The notes: generated from the sequence alone by a model not told the origin. Positions 1 through 11,283 are shown, counted from the stretch's first letter. The stretch: 37,019 bases of DNA from an uncultured Elusimicrobiales bacterium (GCA_944324105.1 CALUVA010000004.1:1-37019); one strand, 5' to 3'. Made by a program: numbers and translations.

Positions 1-1707
1 GCTGGATTTGTCGGGGTCGCCCACGATTTGGGACAGAGAAGTAACAAAAGCCTTCATGTCGTCCTCTTTAAAACGCAACATGGACGGCACCGTATTGACC
101 AGCACCGTGCGCGGGGAAAAGCGCGTCAAATCAAAGCCCGCTTCTTTCAGCCACGGGGCCCAGCTCATCAGGCTTTCGGCATTGCTGGGAGTAACGTCCA
201 CATGAATGGGGAAAATTAAATCCTGCACGGCCACTTTATGCTTTTCAAACGCGTCCAAATAATGCTCAAACAACACGCGTTCCTGCGCAGCGTGCTGGTC
301 AATCAAAATCAGCCCGTCCGGGTTTTCAAATACCAAATAGGTTTTTTCCAGCTGGCCCAAATAATGATACGGCCCGTGCCACCAGGCAGGCGCGTCCGGC
401 TGCGGCTCCGATTCCGGGGTGGGGGCCTGCGGCTGCTGCAGAGCACCGGCGGGTGCGGAGGCGGCGCGGTATTCCACGGGCTCTTCCGTTTCGCGCACGG
501 AAAAATCGGTTTTAGGCGCAAAATCTGTTTGCGGAGTGCGCGGCAGGCTGACGGCCTCCCCCGGGACGCTTTCAAACAAACCCGCCGAAGCCGCCGGCGC
601 GGGCGTTATCTGCGGCAGCGGGGAGGAAATGACTGTTTCCGCCGGAGCCGGCTGCGCGTGCACGGAGGCTTGGTCCTGCACGGGAGCGGACACCTGCATT
701 TGCACGGGCGTGGCCGAGCCGAACACGGTGTCGGACACGGCTTTCATGACCGCGCAGAACATGGCGTGCTCATCGGCAAAACGGATATCGCGCTTCTGCG
801 GGTGAATGTTTACGTCAAAAGAAGCGGGATCCAAATCCATATAAATGATAAAAGCGGGGTGGCGGTCTTTGGGGCGCACATTCTGATAGGCTTTGTACAC
901 GGCCTGCTGGACGGTTTTGCTGTCCACGGGGCGGCGGTTGACAAATATAAACTGCAAATCCCGCGTAGCCACCAGTTTATCCGGCGGCGTGATAAAAATT
1001 TTCAGGCCCAACTCCTCAAAAAACCGGCTCACCAGCGCGCCGCCGGCTTCCGGCCCCAAAATCTCTTTGGCGCGCGCCAGCACGGCGTCTTTTTCGTCCC
1101 CTTCCTGCGCGGGCAGGCGGTATACTTCGCGGCCGGAACTGACCACGGTATAGCTTACCGCCAAATTGGCCAGCGCGCTTTCTTCCGCCACTTTCAGCAA
1201 GCAGGCGCGCTCATAAGAAGCGCTTTTTAAAAATTTCAGCCGCGCCGGCACATTATAAAACAAATCCCGTATTTCTACCGTCGTACCGCGTATGGCGGGG
1301 GCGGGGCTCTGGGCCAGCACTTTGCCGCCGTGCACCTCCAGCCGGCTGCCTTCGCCGCCTTCGGTGCAGCTGGTCAGCGTCATTTTGGACACGGCCGCCA
1401 CGGAATACAGGGCCTCCCCGCGAAAGCCGAACGTGCGCAGCTGGTTTAAATCTTCAAAACGGGTAATTTTGCTGGTGGCGTGACGCAGCACGCTGGCGGC
1501 CAGATCCTCCGGCGTCATGCCGCAGCCGTCATCGTTAATGCGTATCAGCTCGCGCCCGCCGCCTTCTATATCCACGCGGATATGGCGCGCGCCGGCGTCT
1601 ATGGCGTTTTCCAGCAGTTCCTTGAGCACGCCCGCGGGGCGTTCTATGACTTCGCCCGCGGCGATTTGGCCCGCCGTCTTTTCGTCCAAAACGTGTATTC
1701 TATTCAT
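1..1707 (-). CDS. mutL: DNA mismatch repair protein MutL (C-terminus cut by window edge)
   Basis: MutL couples MutS mismatch recognition to downstream strand removal. The first 569 residues are visible and the frame stays open to the window edge. The N-terminal GHKL ATPase is clear: [12 protein letters not shown] near residues 29-40 (catalytic Glu, Mg-binding Asn), NDDGCGM near 58-64 and GFRGEAL near 94-100. A Pro/Ala/Gln-rich linker follows. The C-terminal dimerisation domain carries DQHA at 470-473, followed by AQERVLFE, matching the DQHA(X)2E(X)4E endonuclease motif of nicking MutL proteins. This predicts methylation-independent repair. The ATG at 1705-1707 overlaps the 3' end of mutS by 8 nt, so the two are probably translationally coupled. 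The last part of the C-terminal domain lies outside the window. Confidence 0.97.
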   Translation of the reverse strand, partial: MNRIHVLDEKTAGQIAAGEVIERPAGVLKELLENAIDAGARHIRVDIEGGGRELIRINDDGCGMTPEDLAASVLRHATSKITRFEDLNQLRTFGFRGEALYSVAAVSKMTLTSCTEGGEGSRLEVHGGKVLAQSPAPAIRGTTVEIRDLFYNVPARLKFLKSASYERACLLKVAEESALANLAVSYTVVSSGREVYRLPAQEGDEKDAVLARAKEILGPEAGGALVSRFFEELGLKIFITPPDKLVATRDLQFIFVNRRPVDSKTVQQAVYKAYQNVRPKDRHPAFIIYMDLDPASFDVNIHPQKRDIRFADEHAMFCAVMKAVSDTVFGSATPVQMQVSAPVQDQASVHAQPAPAETVISSPLPQITPAPAASAGLFESVPGEAVSLPRTPQTDFAPKTDFSVRETEEPVEYRAASAPAGALQQPQAPTPESEPQPDAPAWWHGPYHYLGQLEKTYLVFENPDGLILIDQHAAQERVLFEHYLDAFEKHKVAVQDLIFPIHVDVTPSNAESLMSWAPWLKEAGFDLTRFSPRTVLVNTVPSMLRFKEDDMKAFVTSLSQIVGDPDKSS

Positions 1708-4267
1708 CGTCCACCCGTTTTTTCCACTCCGCAATTAATTGCAGCGCGCCCATGGGGGTCAGCTTGTCCGGATCGGTCAGCTTGATTTCCTGCACAATAG
1801 GAGCGGAAAACAAATCTTTGACCGGGTCTTTTTCACGCGCGGAAATTTTGGCCCCTTTTTTGGCTTCCAAATCTTTGAGCACCTTGCGCGCGCGCACCGT
1901 CACCGCCGCAGGCAGGCCCGCTATTTCGGCCACGTGTATGCCGTAGGACTGGTCCGCCGCGCCGGGCAAAATGCGGTACAAAAACGCCAGCTTGCTTTGG
2001 CCGAAAGAATCTTTATACTCTTTGGCCTCCACATGGAAATTTTTGACGCTGGGATATTTGTTTTCCAAATCCACCAGCTCAAAATAATGCGTGGCAAAAA
2101 GCACCTTGGCCCCGCCTTTGGGCTTATACAGATATTCTACAATAGCCCAAGCGATGGAAATGCCGTCAAAGGTGGAAGTGCCGCGGCCCACTTCGTCCAG
2201 CAAAATCAGGCTGCGCGGCGTTTGCGAGGCCAAAATGTGCGCCGTTTCGTTCATTTCCACCATAAAGGTGGAGTTGCCGCGCTGCAGTGCGTCATGCGCG
2301 CCGATGCGCGTCATAATTTTGTCCACCACGCCCACGATGGCTTCCTGCGCGGGTACGAAAGAACCCATTTGCGCCATGATCACAATCAGCGCGGTTTGCT
2401 TTAAATATACGCTCTTACCGCCCATATTCGGGCCGGTAATAAGCATCAGCTGCGTGTTCACGCCGTCCATGTCCAAATCGTTGGGCACGAAAGAGCCCGC
2501 CGGCAGCAGGGATTCCACTATCGGGTGGCGGCCGCCTTTATAAGACAGGCCCGTCCCGTCGTTGACGCTCGGACGAACATAACCGTATTTCATGGCAGCC
2601 AGCGCCAAAGACAGGTACACGTCCAGCTCCGCCGCGGCCTGTGCAAATTCTTTCAGCGCGGCAATTTGCCCCGCCAGCGTTTTGCGCACCGCGTCAAACA
2701 AAGAGCTTTCCAAGCGCAAAATGCGGCTTTCGGCGTTTAAAATTTTGTTTTCCAGTTCTTTAAGCTCTTCAGTAATATACCGCTCGGCATTGGTCAGCGT
2801 CTGCTTGCGGGTATAATTGTACGGCACTTTGGCGCTGTGGCTTTTGGTCACTTCCAAATAATACCCGTAAATGGAATTGTATCCGGCCTTCATATTGGGA
2901 ATGCCGGTGCGTTCGCGCTCCCGCTGGCACAGCTCTTCCAGCGCTTTGCCGCTGCCGCTGCGCAGGGAGCGCAGTTCGTCCAGCTCGGCGTTGTAGCCTT
3001 CGCGGATGATATTTCCGTCGGCAATGCGCAGGGGCGGCTCTTCGTTTATGGCTTCATAGAGCAGCTTGGACATTTCCTGCGCGGCCGGATACACCGCGTC
3101 AAAACGTTCTTTGATATGCGGCGCAACGGAGGAACCGTATTTTTCCAGCCAGCGCCGCAGCGGGTCTGCATTTAACAGCGACTGCCGAAGCCCTCCCAAA
3201 TCCCGCGGGGAAGCGTTGCCCGCCGCCACACGCGTCATAATGCGCTCCACATCGGAAATATTCTGCAAAATGGCCGCCAAAGAAGCCAGCGCTTCCTGGT
3301 TTTTCATTAGGCCTTCCACACAGTCCTGCCGGCGGCGGATTTCCTCTGCGGACAGGGACGGGTGCAAAATCCATTCTTTTAATTTGCGGCTGCCGAAAGA
3401 AGTTTTGGTATGGTCCAGCAAAGCCCACAGACTGCCGGCACGGCCGCCTTCCTGGCTTTTGACCAGCTCCAGCGAGCTGACGGCGTTTTCGTCTATTTGC
3501 AAAGAATCGGAAAGCTCGGTATAAGAGGGCACCAGCGTGTCTTTTACTCCGGGCTCCGTGGAAGCGACATACGCCAGCACTTGCAACGCGCAGGACAGCG
3601 CCAACTCTTTGCCGCGCCACATAGCCGCCACGGGCCAGGCGGGCAGCGGAGCCAGCTCCCCTTCAAAAACGGGCACTTCCGTCAGCGGCAGGCGGGCGGG
3701 CAGTACCACTTTATTTTGCAGTAACTGCAGGGTTTGCGCGTCCCCCACGATTTCCGCCGGATTGACGGCGGCCAGCGCGGCGGCCAAATTGGTAAAGTTG
3801 GGGTCGTCCAAATTTTGGCTGACCCAAAACTGCCCCGTAGACACGTCCACACAAGCTATTCCCCAGCCCTTGCCCTGCGCGCGCAGGCACACCAAGAAAT
3901 TGGACTGGTTGGCGTCCAGCATATCGTCTTCCATGACGGTGCCGGGCGTAATGACGCGGATCACTTTGCGTTCAAAAAGCTTGCTTTTGGTATCGGCAGA
4001 CGTGCTGATTTGCTCGCAAATGCCTATTTTTTTACCCGCTTTGAGCAAACGCCCTATATAGGAGGCCGCGGCGTGAAACGGAATACCGCACATGGGAATA
4101 CCGTGACGCTGCGTCAGCGTCAGGCCCAAAATGGCGCTGACCTCGCGCGCCTGCTCGTCAAACATTTCGTAAAAATCGCCCAAACGGAAAAATAAAATAA
4201 TCCCCGGGTACTGATTCTTGATATCGTAATACTGCTTCATCAAAGGGGTGTTGTAACTGTTTTGCAT
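1700..4267 (-). CDS. mutS: DNA mismatch repair protein MutS
   Basis: MutS recognises mismatches and small loops and recruits MutL. The 855-residue length is normal for MutS1. The N-terminal mismatch-reading motif GDFYEMF has its Phe-Tyr-Glu at residues 32-34. The P-loop GPNMGGKS is at 612-619. The Walker B segment [15 protein letters not shown] has its Asp-Glu at 691-692. The central clamp and lever region lies between. The start ATG at 4265-4267 gives a normal N-terminus, although no strong ribosome binding site is visible in front of it. It is the first gene of a mutS-mutL pair with an 8-nt overlap. Nothing suggests a broken or divergent copy. Confidence 0.98.
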   Translation of the reverse strand: MQNSYNTPLMKQYYDIKNQYPGIILFFRLGDFYEMFDEQAREVSAILGLTLTQRHGIPMCGIPFHAAASYIGRLLKAGKKIGICEQISTSADTKSKLFERKVIRVITPGTVMEDDMLDANQSNFLVCLRAQGKGWGIACVDVSTGQFWVSQNLDDPNFTNLAAALAAVNPAEIVGDAQTLQLLQNKVVLPARLPLTEVPVFEGELAPLPAWPVAAMWRGKELALSCALQVLAYVASTEPGVKDTLVPSYTELSDSLQIDENAVSSLELVKSQEGGRAGSLWALLDHTKTSFGSRKLKEWILHPSLSAEEIRRRQDCVEGLMKNQEALASLAAILQNISDVERIMTRVAAGNASPRDLGGLRQSLLNADPLRRWLEKYGSSVAPHIKERFDAVYPAAQEMSKLLYEAINEEPPLRIADGNIIREGYNAELDELRSLRSGSGKALEELCQRERERTGIPNMKAGYNSIYGYYLEVTKSHSAKVPYNYTRKQTLTNAERYITEELKELENKILNAESRILRLESSLFDAVRKTLAGQIAALKEFAQAAAELDVYLSLALAAMKYGYVRPSVNDGTGLSYKGGRHPIVESLLPAGSFVPNDLDMDGVNTQLMLITGPNMGGKSVYLKQTALIVIMAQMGSFVPAQEAIVGVVDKIMTRIGAHDALQRGNSTFMVEMNETAHILASQTPRSLILLDEVGRGTSTFDGISIAWAIVEYLYKPKGGAKVLFATHYFELVDLENKYPSVKNFHVEAKEYKDSFGQSKLAFLYRILPGAADQSYGIHVAEIAGLPAAVTVRARKVLKDLEAKKGAKISAREKDPVKDLFSAPIVQEIKLTDPDKLTPMGALQLIAEWKKRVDDE

Positions 4268-4479
4268 AACGGTATTTTATCAATTTTAAAGCGGCCCTGA
4301 CCGCCTTTTAATCTTTATTCCGCTCCAAAGCCCCAAGCGCGGGCGCCCGGACCGTCTGCCGACGGGACACAAAGGAAGGGACTTTCCCTGTTTGACCCTT
4401 TCAAATTAGGCTGGCGCCTGTGTTTTACTCTGTGCCCATGGTGCACAAAATGCTGGAACAGGCCCCGCTAAAAACACAC

Positions 4480-4508
4480 ATGACACGGAACTTTATTTTT
4501 GTTATAAT
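4480..4508 (+). promoter_or_regulatory. Promoter for tRNA-Tyr leader transcript
   Basis: A -35 box ATGACA (4480-4485, five of six consensus bases) and a perfect -10 box TATAAT (4503-4508) are separated by 17 bases. Transcription would start near 4515, about 60 nt before the tRNA. This is one of the best sigma70-type promoters in the window. Confidence 0.7.
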
Positions 4509-4533
4509 ATGTATGTCTGAAATAAAGACCACG

Positions 4534-4560
4534 GCTGCGGGCGCTCCCCGCAGCGTTTTT
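4534..4560 (+). terminator. Terminator-like hairpin between promoter and tRNA-Tyr
   Basis: Arms GCTGCGGG (4534-4541) and CCCGCAGC (4547-4554) form an 8-bp GC-rich stem around a 5-nt loop, followed by G and five T (4556-4560). It has the form of an intrinsic terminator but lies 15 nt before the tRNA-Tyr 5' end and just downstream of the promoter. It may terminate a short RNA, attenuate the tRNA transcript, or act as a processing signal. Confidence 0.5.
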
Positions 4561-4574
4561 AACCCGTTTTGTTC

Positions 4575-4658
4575 GGTAGGGTGGCTGAGTGGTCAAAAGC
4601 AACGGTCTGTAAAACCGTCGGGCTACGCCCTACATAGGTTCGAATCCTATCCCTACCA
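4575..4658 (+). tRNA. tRNA-Tyr (GTA)
   Basis: This is an 84-nt class II tRNA with a long variable arm. The acceptor arms GGTAGGG (4575-4581) and CCCTACC (4651-4657) pair fully, with discriminator A at 4658. The anticodon stem ACGGT/ACCGT encloses the loop CTGTAAA, with anticodon GTA at 4609-4611. The T arm contains the expected GGTTCGAATCC. The 3' CCA is not encoded (the next bases are AAG), so it must be added after transcription. Confidence 0.95.
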
Positions 4659-4664
4659 AAGTTT

Positions 4665-4690
4665 AAAACCGTCCCTTCGGGACGGTTTTT
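4665..4690 (+). terminator. Terminator after tRNA-Tyr
   Basis: An 11-bp stem has arms AAAACCGTCCC (4665-4675) and GGGACGGTTTT (4679-4689) around the loop TTC, with a T-run on the 3' arm. It lies 6 nt after the tRNA. Confidence 0.85.
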
Positions 4691-4764
4691 TATTCAACTC
4701 CATCTCTAAAGCGGACACATCCCTTACAAAACAACAAAAAACACATCCGTTGCCTTACCGACAA

Positions 4765-4795
4765 ACAGAAACCCCGCTTTTCGCGGGGTTTCTGT
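4765..4795 (-). terminator. Terminator downstream of the 4817-5410 gene
   Basis: A 13-bp inverted repeat has arms ACAGAAACCCCGC (4765-4777) and GCGGGGTTTCTGT (4783-4795) with a 5-nt loop. It lies about 20 nt beyond the stop of the minus-strand gene at 4817. The near-perfect symmetry could let it stop transcription from both sides. Confidence 0.65.
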
Positions 4796-4816
4796 TATAG
4801 ACATACCGTCAAAAAC

Positions 4817-5410
4817 TTATCTCATGGTCTGAAACCATTTTTGTCCTTTAAAATGAAAACCGCGGTATTTTTCCCCTTTTGGAAGTTTGACCGTAAAAAC
4901 CCGGGAGACTTCTTTTTGGGCTTCAGATAACGTTACCGCAACCTGTTCTGACTCCAGCCAGTAAGAATGGTTAATCATTTTTTCCGCCTGGGCAGCGACT
5001 TCTTTATCCGCCTTGCGCAATTGCTCAAATCCATGATACAAAAACTCCATTTTCAGGGCCAGCAAATGATAAAACCCCTCCCCGCCCTTCTTCTCTCTTG
5101 CAGCAAACCGCACCAATGAGTAATGGTCCCGTGCCACTTCCATAATCAGCGTAATATGTTCCGGATATGCCTTTTCCAAAGCCCGCAGCGATTGCTGGGC
5201 TTTATGGGATTGCAACAGTGCATTTCGTTTGGCTTCGTCACGGATAAGGCGGGCCCGCTCCGCGGATTTTTTAGTCAGAACCTCTCCCAACATTTCCCCC
5301 AAGGCCATCTTTTTCCCTTCGGGGCCGGCATAACCGTAGGAATAGGTCTGCGCCTGTACGGCAGAAACTGCCAGCAAAGCAAACATACTGATAAAAATAA
5401 TTTTTCTCAT
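4817..5410 (-). CDS. Exported protein of unknown function (197 aa)
   Basis: I do not recognise this protein. The N-terminus (MRKIIFISMFALLAVSAVQA) is a clear Sec signal peptide with a likely signal peptidase I site after AQA, near residue 21. The mature part is about 175 residues, mostly charged and predicted helical by eye (many Glu, Lys, Ala and Leu in residues 35-160), ending in a basic segment with GFHFKGQKWF. There is no Cys lipobox, so it should be periplasmic or secreted. A ribosome binding site AAGGAG lies just upstream of the ATG, and an AT-rich stretch with TATACT on the minus strand near 5446-5451 may be its promoter. It stands alone, between terminators on both sides. No catalytic motif is visible. 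Confidence 0.8.
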   Translation of the reverse strand: MRKIIFISMFALLAVSAVQAQTYSYGYAGPEGKKMALGEMLGEVLTKKSAERARLIRDEAKRNALLQSHKAQQSLRALEKAYPEHITLIMEVARDHYSLVRFAAREKKGGEGFYHLLALKMEFLYHGFEQLRKADKEVAAQAEKMINHSYWLESEQVAVTLSEAQKEVSRVFTVKLPKGEKYRGFHFKGQKWFQTMR

Positions 5411-5540
5411 GACAAAACTCCTTACCGTGTAATATCTTAATATAAAGTATAAATTTACACACCACTTTCACGAGGGCCATTGGACCTAATTTAAATAAAT
5501 TTTGGGCCTATGCCGTATTAGGCCCCACAGACAAACAAAA

Positions 5541-5567
5541 ACCCCCGAGCCTTGTCCGGCTCGGGGG
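5541..5567 (-). terminator. Terminator after alaS
   Basis: The stem CCCCGAGCC (5543-5551) with GGCTCGGGG (5558-5566) encloses a 6-nt loop. Read on the minus strand it is followed by a T-rich run (the complement of AAAAA before 5541). It lies about 20 nt past the alaS stop. Confidence 0.8.
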
Positions 5568-5586
5568 GTGGCTGTAAAGACGGGTT

Positions 5587-8196
<2,610 letters not shown>

Positions 8197-8242
8197 ATAG
8201 CTTCCTGTGAGAGCGCGCTTTACGGACGCGCGCGGGGATATA

Positions 8243-8256
8243 TATAATAAATTATA
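8243..8256. promoter_or_regulatory. Closely spaced divergent -10 boxes, alaS and HAD gene
   Basis: TATAAT on the plus strand (8243-8248) and TATAAT on the minus strand (complement of 8251-8256) lie 2 bp apart in the 87-bp gap between alaS and the HAD phosphatase gene. No good -35 box accompanies either one. If both are used, polymerases for the two genes would compete for the same DNA. Confidence 0.4.
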
Positions 8257-8283
8257 TCAAATAGCTTCTAGGCAGGGCTGTAT

Positions 8284-8973
8284 ATGAAAAACAACATCAA
8301 ATTCGTCGCTTTTGACGCCGACGACACCCTTTGGGTCAATGAAAATTATTTCCGTGAGGCGGAGCACGCCTTCTGCCATTTAATGATGGACTGGCTCCCG
8401 CATGAAAAAACCGCAGACGAACTTTTCAAAACCGAAATGCAAAACCTGGAGCTGTTCGGCTACGGCGCCAAAGGGTTTGCCCTGTCTTTAATAGAAACAG
8501 CCGTGCGCATTTCGGACGGGAAAATCACGGGCCGGCAGGTACAGCAGATTATAGACATCGTCAAACGACTGCTGGCACGCCCCGTGGAACTGCTGCCGGA
8601 CGTGCCCGAAGTGCTCCGCACGCTTAAAGAAAAATACACACTGGTGCTGGCTACCAAAGGTGACCTGCTGGACCAGCAGCGCAAAATAGCCAAGTCCGGC
8701 CTGGCAGGATATTTTGCGCACACGGAAATTATGAGCGACAAACGCCCGCAGGATTATGCCCGCCTGCTGCAGCGGCTGGGGGCCAAGGCGCAGGAATTTG
8801 TCATGGTGGGCAATTCGTTAAAATCAGACGTGCTGGCCCCGCTGGAAGCAGGCGCCTATGCCGTATATGTGCCCTATCCCATTATCTGGAAGCACGAATG
8901 CATGCCGGAGCCGCAGTCCCCGCGTTATTATAAAGCGGAAAAACTGCGGGACATTTTGCACTTTTTGTTATAA
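8284..8973 (+). CDS. HAD-superfamily hydrolase (phosphatase-like)
   Basis: A 229-residue haloacid dehalogenase-type hydrolase, probably a soluble phosphatase; its substrate cannot be read from sequence. Motif I DADDT places the nucleophile at Asp11 and the general acid/base at Asp13. A helical cap lies between about residues 20 and 95. Motif II is the Thr in LVLATKGD. Motif III/IV is SDKRPQDYARLL followed by VGNSLKSDV. The family commonly acts on small phosphorylated metabolites. It heads a closely spaced plus-strand run with the membrane protein, lipid kinase and nuclease genes downstream, so co-transcription is likely. The ribosome binding site is weak (CAGGGC). Confidence 0.85.
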   Translation: MKNNIKFVAFDADDTLWVNENYFREAEHAFCHLMMDWLPHEKTADELFKTEMQNLELFGYGAKGFALSLIETAVRISDGKITGRQVQQIIDIVKRLLARPVELLPDVPEVLRTLKEKYTLVLATKGDLLDQQRKIAKSGLAGYFAHTEIMSDKRPQDYARLLQRLGAKAQEFVMVGNSLKSDVLAPLEAGAYAVYVPYPIIWKHECMPEPQSPRYYKAEKLRDILHFLL

Positions 8974-8980
8974 TTTTTTT

Positions 8981-9337
8981 ATGCATAACAAGATTATCGG
9001 TTATTTATTGTTGGTAATCGGCTTGGGGCTTGTATTCTTTGCCTTTACGGGAATGTATCAAACCTTTGTAAACAAAAAGCCCGTAGTGCAGGTATTGCAG
9101 CTCAAACCCCTGGCTATAAATACGCAATACGGCCGGGTGGAAATGCAGGCGGATGTAATCAATCAGACTTTGAATTTTGTACTGTTTGCGCTGTTTATGC
9201 TGTTCCTGGCTGCCGTCGGGAGCAAAGTGGCGGGCATCGGCAACAACCTGGTTAAAACCGAACGCCTCTGCGAAACTTTACTCTTACTGAAACGCGAAGA
9301 CGCGTTAAACAAAGCAAACGAAATCAAAAAATTATGA
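8981..9337 (+). CDS. Two-TM membrane protein of unknown function (118 aa)
   Basis: I do not recognise this protein. The ATG at 8981 is chosen because it starts 7 nt after the HAD stop and puts a hydrophobic segment (about residues 5-25) right at the N-terminus; longer upstream starts would overlap the HAD gene. A second membrane segment spans about residues 65-85. Between them is a roughly 38-residue loop, and a charged C-terminal tail of about 30 residues follows (LLLLKREDALNKANEIKKL at the end). Its stop overlaps the start of the lipid kinase by 4 nt (ATGA), implying coupled translation and perhaps a role at the membrane with that kinase. No Shine-Dalgarno is visible. Confidence 0.75.
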   Translation: MHNKIIGYLLLVIGLGLVFFAFTGMYQTFVNKKPVVQVLQLKPLAINTQYGRVEMQADVINQTLNFVLFALFMLFLAAVGSKVAGIGNNLVKTERLCETLLLLKREDALNKANEIKKL

Positions 9338-10215
9338 AAACTTTTATTATTATTAACCCCGTCAGCGGCGCGCGGCGCATGGAAAACGCCGCTTTGGAAC
9401 GCGCCGCACTGATTAACTTTCCGGACGCACAGGGCGCGTTTACTAAACATGCGGGCCACGCCACGGAGCTGGCCGCGCAGGCCGTTAAAGACGGATATGA
9501 ACGCGTCATTGTGGCCGGCGGAGACGGCACCATTAACGAAACGGCCAAAGCGTTGGTCGGCACGCAAACGGCCCTGGGCATTGTGCCCAAAGGCTCCGGT
9601 AACGGGCTGGCGCGGGAGCTGGGCATGCCGCTTTTGTATGAAGAAGCCTGGACCGCCCTGCAAAAGGCCGTGCCCGTCGCCTGCGACGTAGGGCAGGCCA
9701 ACGGCGAATATTTTTTCAATTTGGCCGGCGTGGGCATAGAGGCCGAAATCGCGCGGCAGTTTGCCGAGCACGGCAAACACGGCGCGCGCGGCAAATGGCC
9801 GTATTTCAAACTGGGCGCCAAGGCCGTATTTACTTATCAACCCAAAACCCTGCGCGTGCGCTATAACGGCAAGGATGAAATCTTAACCCCGCTGACACTG
9901 GTGTTTGCCAACGGCACGCAATACGGCAGCAATTTCAAAATTGCCCCGCGCGCCAATTTAAGCGACGGGCTGTTTGACATGGTGGAAGTGTTGCCGGTCA
10001 GCAAATTCAAGCTGGCGCTGGCCGCGCCGACTTTCTTCAGCAAAACATTCCGCCCCGTGGAAGTCACACGCACACAACGCACTGCCGAAGCGGTCATTAA
10101 CTATGACGGTGAAATTGTGTACCACCTGGACGGCGAGCCCAAAGTAACGCAAAACGAACTGAAAATTTCACTCCTGCCCAAAGCCTTGCGCCTGCTGGTA
10201 CCGCAGGGATATTAA
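9334..10215 (+). CDS. Diacylglycerol kinase-like lipid kinase (YegS/BmrU type)
   Basis: A 293-residue member of the DAGK catalytic family, which phosphorylates diacylglycerol or a related lipid at the cytoplasmic membrane face. The N-terminus MKTFIIINPVSG is the typical first strand and loop. The nucleotide-binding GGDGT is at residues 62-66, followed by IVPKGSGNGLARELGMP near 86-102. A beta-rich C-terminal domain ends with the YDGE-x-YHLDGE segment common in the family. It starts on the stop codon of the small membrane protein (4-nt overlap) and ends 1 nt before the nuclease gene. The exact lipid substrate cannot be told from sequence. Confidence 0.9.
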   Translation: MKTFIIINPVSGARRMENAALERAALINFPDAQGAFTKHAGHATELAAQAVKDGYERVIVAGGDGTINETAKALVGTQTALGIVPKGSGNGLARELGMPLLYEEAWTALQKAVPVACDVGQANGEYFFNLAGVGIEAEIARQFAEHGKHGARGKWPYFKLGAKAVFTYQPKTLRVRYNGKDEILTPLTLVFANGTQYGSNFKIAPRANLSDGLFDMVEVLPVSKFKLALAAPTFFSKTFRPVEVTRTQRTAEAVINYDGEIVYHLDGEPKVTQNELKISLLPKALRLLVPQGY

Positions 10216-10216
10216 T

Positions 10217-10708
10217 ATGGCACGGCGCAGAAGGAAATACACCAAAAAACAGGCCAAATTCTGGGCCGCCGTGCTGGCCGCGGCAGCGCTGGCCGTCATA
10301 CAGCAAACGGGCAAACCCGTCACTGATACCGCCGCCCTGCCCGACGCTGCAGCGTTGCGCGACGTATCCGTCGCCTCCGTATACGACGGGGACACATTTA
10401 AAATCAATCTGAACTGCTCGCTGGCCGTGTATTGCGAAAAAGTGCCCGTGCGCGTGCTGGGGGTGGACTGCCCCGAAATCAAAGGCAAAACCAAGCGCGA
10501 AAAAGCCCTGGCCCAGAAGGCCAAGGCTTTTACCAAAGAATTTTTGCAAAGCGGCCCCGTTTCGCTGACGGACTGCTCGCGCGATAAATATTTCCGCCTG
10601 CTCTGCGCCGTTACCAACGGGCAAGGGCAAAACCTGGCTGAAGAACTTATCAAACGGGATTTAGGCTACCGCTACTACGGCGGCAAAAAGTCGGACCGGT
10701 ATCAATAA
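10217..10708 (+). CDS. Thermonuclease (SNase) family protein with N-terminal anchor
   Basis: A 163-residue staphylococcal-nuclease-like protein. A very basic start (ARRRRKYTKK) leads into a hydrophobic segment at about residues 18-32, best read as a signal anchor or uncleaved signal. The SNase core follows: Asp57 and Asp59 in DGDT, Arg79, Glu87 in VDCPE and Arg127 in DKYFRLL line up with the catalytic Asp21, Arg35, Glu43 and Arg87 of the Staphylococcus enzyme. The end (GYRYYGGKKSDRYQ) stops before the final helix of the reference fold, so the domain is compact. Four Cys occur in the core, possibly disulphides if exported. It is last in the run that begins at 8284. Confidence 0.88.
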   Translation: MARRRRKYTKKQAKFWAAVLAAAALAVIQQTGKPVTDTAALPDAAALRDVSVASVYDGDTFKINLNCSLAVYCEKVPVRVLGVDCPEIKGKTKREKALAQKAKAFTKEFLQSGPVSLTDCSRDKYFRLLCAVTNGQGQNLAEELIKRDLGYRYYGGKKSDRYQ

Positions 10709-10725
10709 TCCCTCGCGCCTTCCGC

Positions 10726-11283
10726 TTATAAGCCGCGGCGGCCTTCATAAAACGAACGGTACAACAACAGGGCAATAATTGTTTTTGCATCCTGTATTTT
10801 GCCGCTTTTAATCATGGTATACAGCTTTTCCAGCGGGAACTTTTTAACATTTAAAAATTCATCCTCATCCGGGCAGTCCTGACCGCGTTTTAAGCCGGTG
10901 GCCAGATAAATATGCAGGTACTCCGTGGAAAACGCATTGCTGGGATTAAATACAGCTAATTTTTTCCATTTGGCCGCGTGCAGGCCGGTTTCTTGGGCCA
11001 GCTCCGCCTTGGCGCAGGAAAGCGGGGTCTGATATGTCTCCCGCTTGCCGGCGGGCAACTCCCAGGTGGTCCGCCCTATGGGATAGCGGTATTGCTGCAC
11101 CAGATATACCTGCCCGTCCTCCGTCAGCGGCAAAATAGCACTGGCCCCCTGATGGGCCAAATAGACGCGCGTGGTTTCCCGCCCGTTGATCAGGCGCACG
11201 ACGTCTTTATTGAATCCTACTATTCCTTTGTATAGGGTTTTGGACGAAACCTTCGTTTCTTTTAATTTACTATAATGTGACAT
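10726..11283 (-). CDS. Nudix hydrolase, ADP-ribose pyrophosphatase-like, altered Nudix box
   Basis: A 185-residue protein with the layout of ADP-sugar pyrophosphatases: QQYRYPIGRTTWELPAGK followed by the Nudix helix. Against G(X)5E(X)7REUXEEXGU, residues 79-101 keep Gly79, Glu94, Glu98 and Gly100 but have Gln85 for the first Glu, Ala93 for Arg and Gln97 for one metal-binding Glu. The fold is clearly kept, but metal binding may be weakened or the substrate changed. It is convergent with the nuclease gene (17-nt gap, no terminator seen) and divergent from dnaE with only 36 nt between starts. No good ribosome binding site is visible. Confidence 0.85.
   Translation of the reverse strand: MSHYSKLKETKVSSKTLYKGIVGFNKDVVRLINGRETTRVYLAHQGASAILPLTEDGQVYLVQQYRYPIGRTTWELPAGKRETYQTPLSCAKAELAQETGLHAAKWKKLAVFNPSNAFSTEYLHIYLATGLKRGQDCPDEDEFLNVKKFPLEKLYTMIKSGKIQDAKTIIALLLYRSFYEGRRGL

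Larger units (their letters stand above)
4268..4574. other. Intergenic region between mutS and tRNA-Tyr
   Basis: This is a stretch of about 300 bases with no convincing gene. The mutS-proximal part must contain the mutS promoter on the minus strand, but I see only weak -10-like AT-rich sequence near 4275-4300. The right part holds a good plus-strand promoter (4480-4508) and a terminator-shaped hairpin (4534-4560), both listed separately. Open frames crossing this interval run into the tRNA and lack ribosome binding sites. Confidence 0.6.

Noticed and set aside
238-1230. Long plus-strand open frame (330 codons) opposite mutL
   Set aside because: It is a shadow of the mutL coding strand: composition is dominated by Arg, Gly, His and Phe, it has no recognisable domain, and the opposite strand encodes clear GHKL and endonuclease motifs.
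4420-4800. Open frame of 126 codons crossing tRNA-Tyr
   Set aside because: It runs straight through the tRNA, its promoter hairpin and terminator, and has no ribosome binding site.
8858-8980. Longer N-terminus for the 118-aa membrane protein
   Set aside because: It would overlap the HAD gene over its last third and bury the membrane segment behind 41 residues of out-of-frame HAD sequence.
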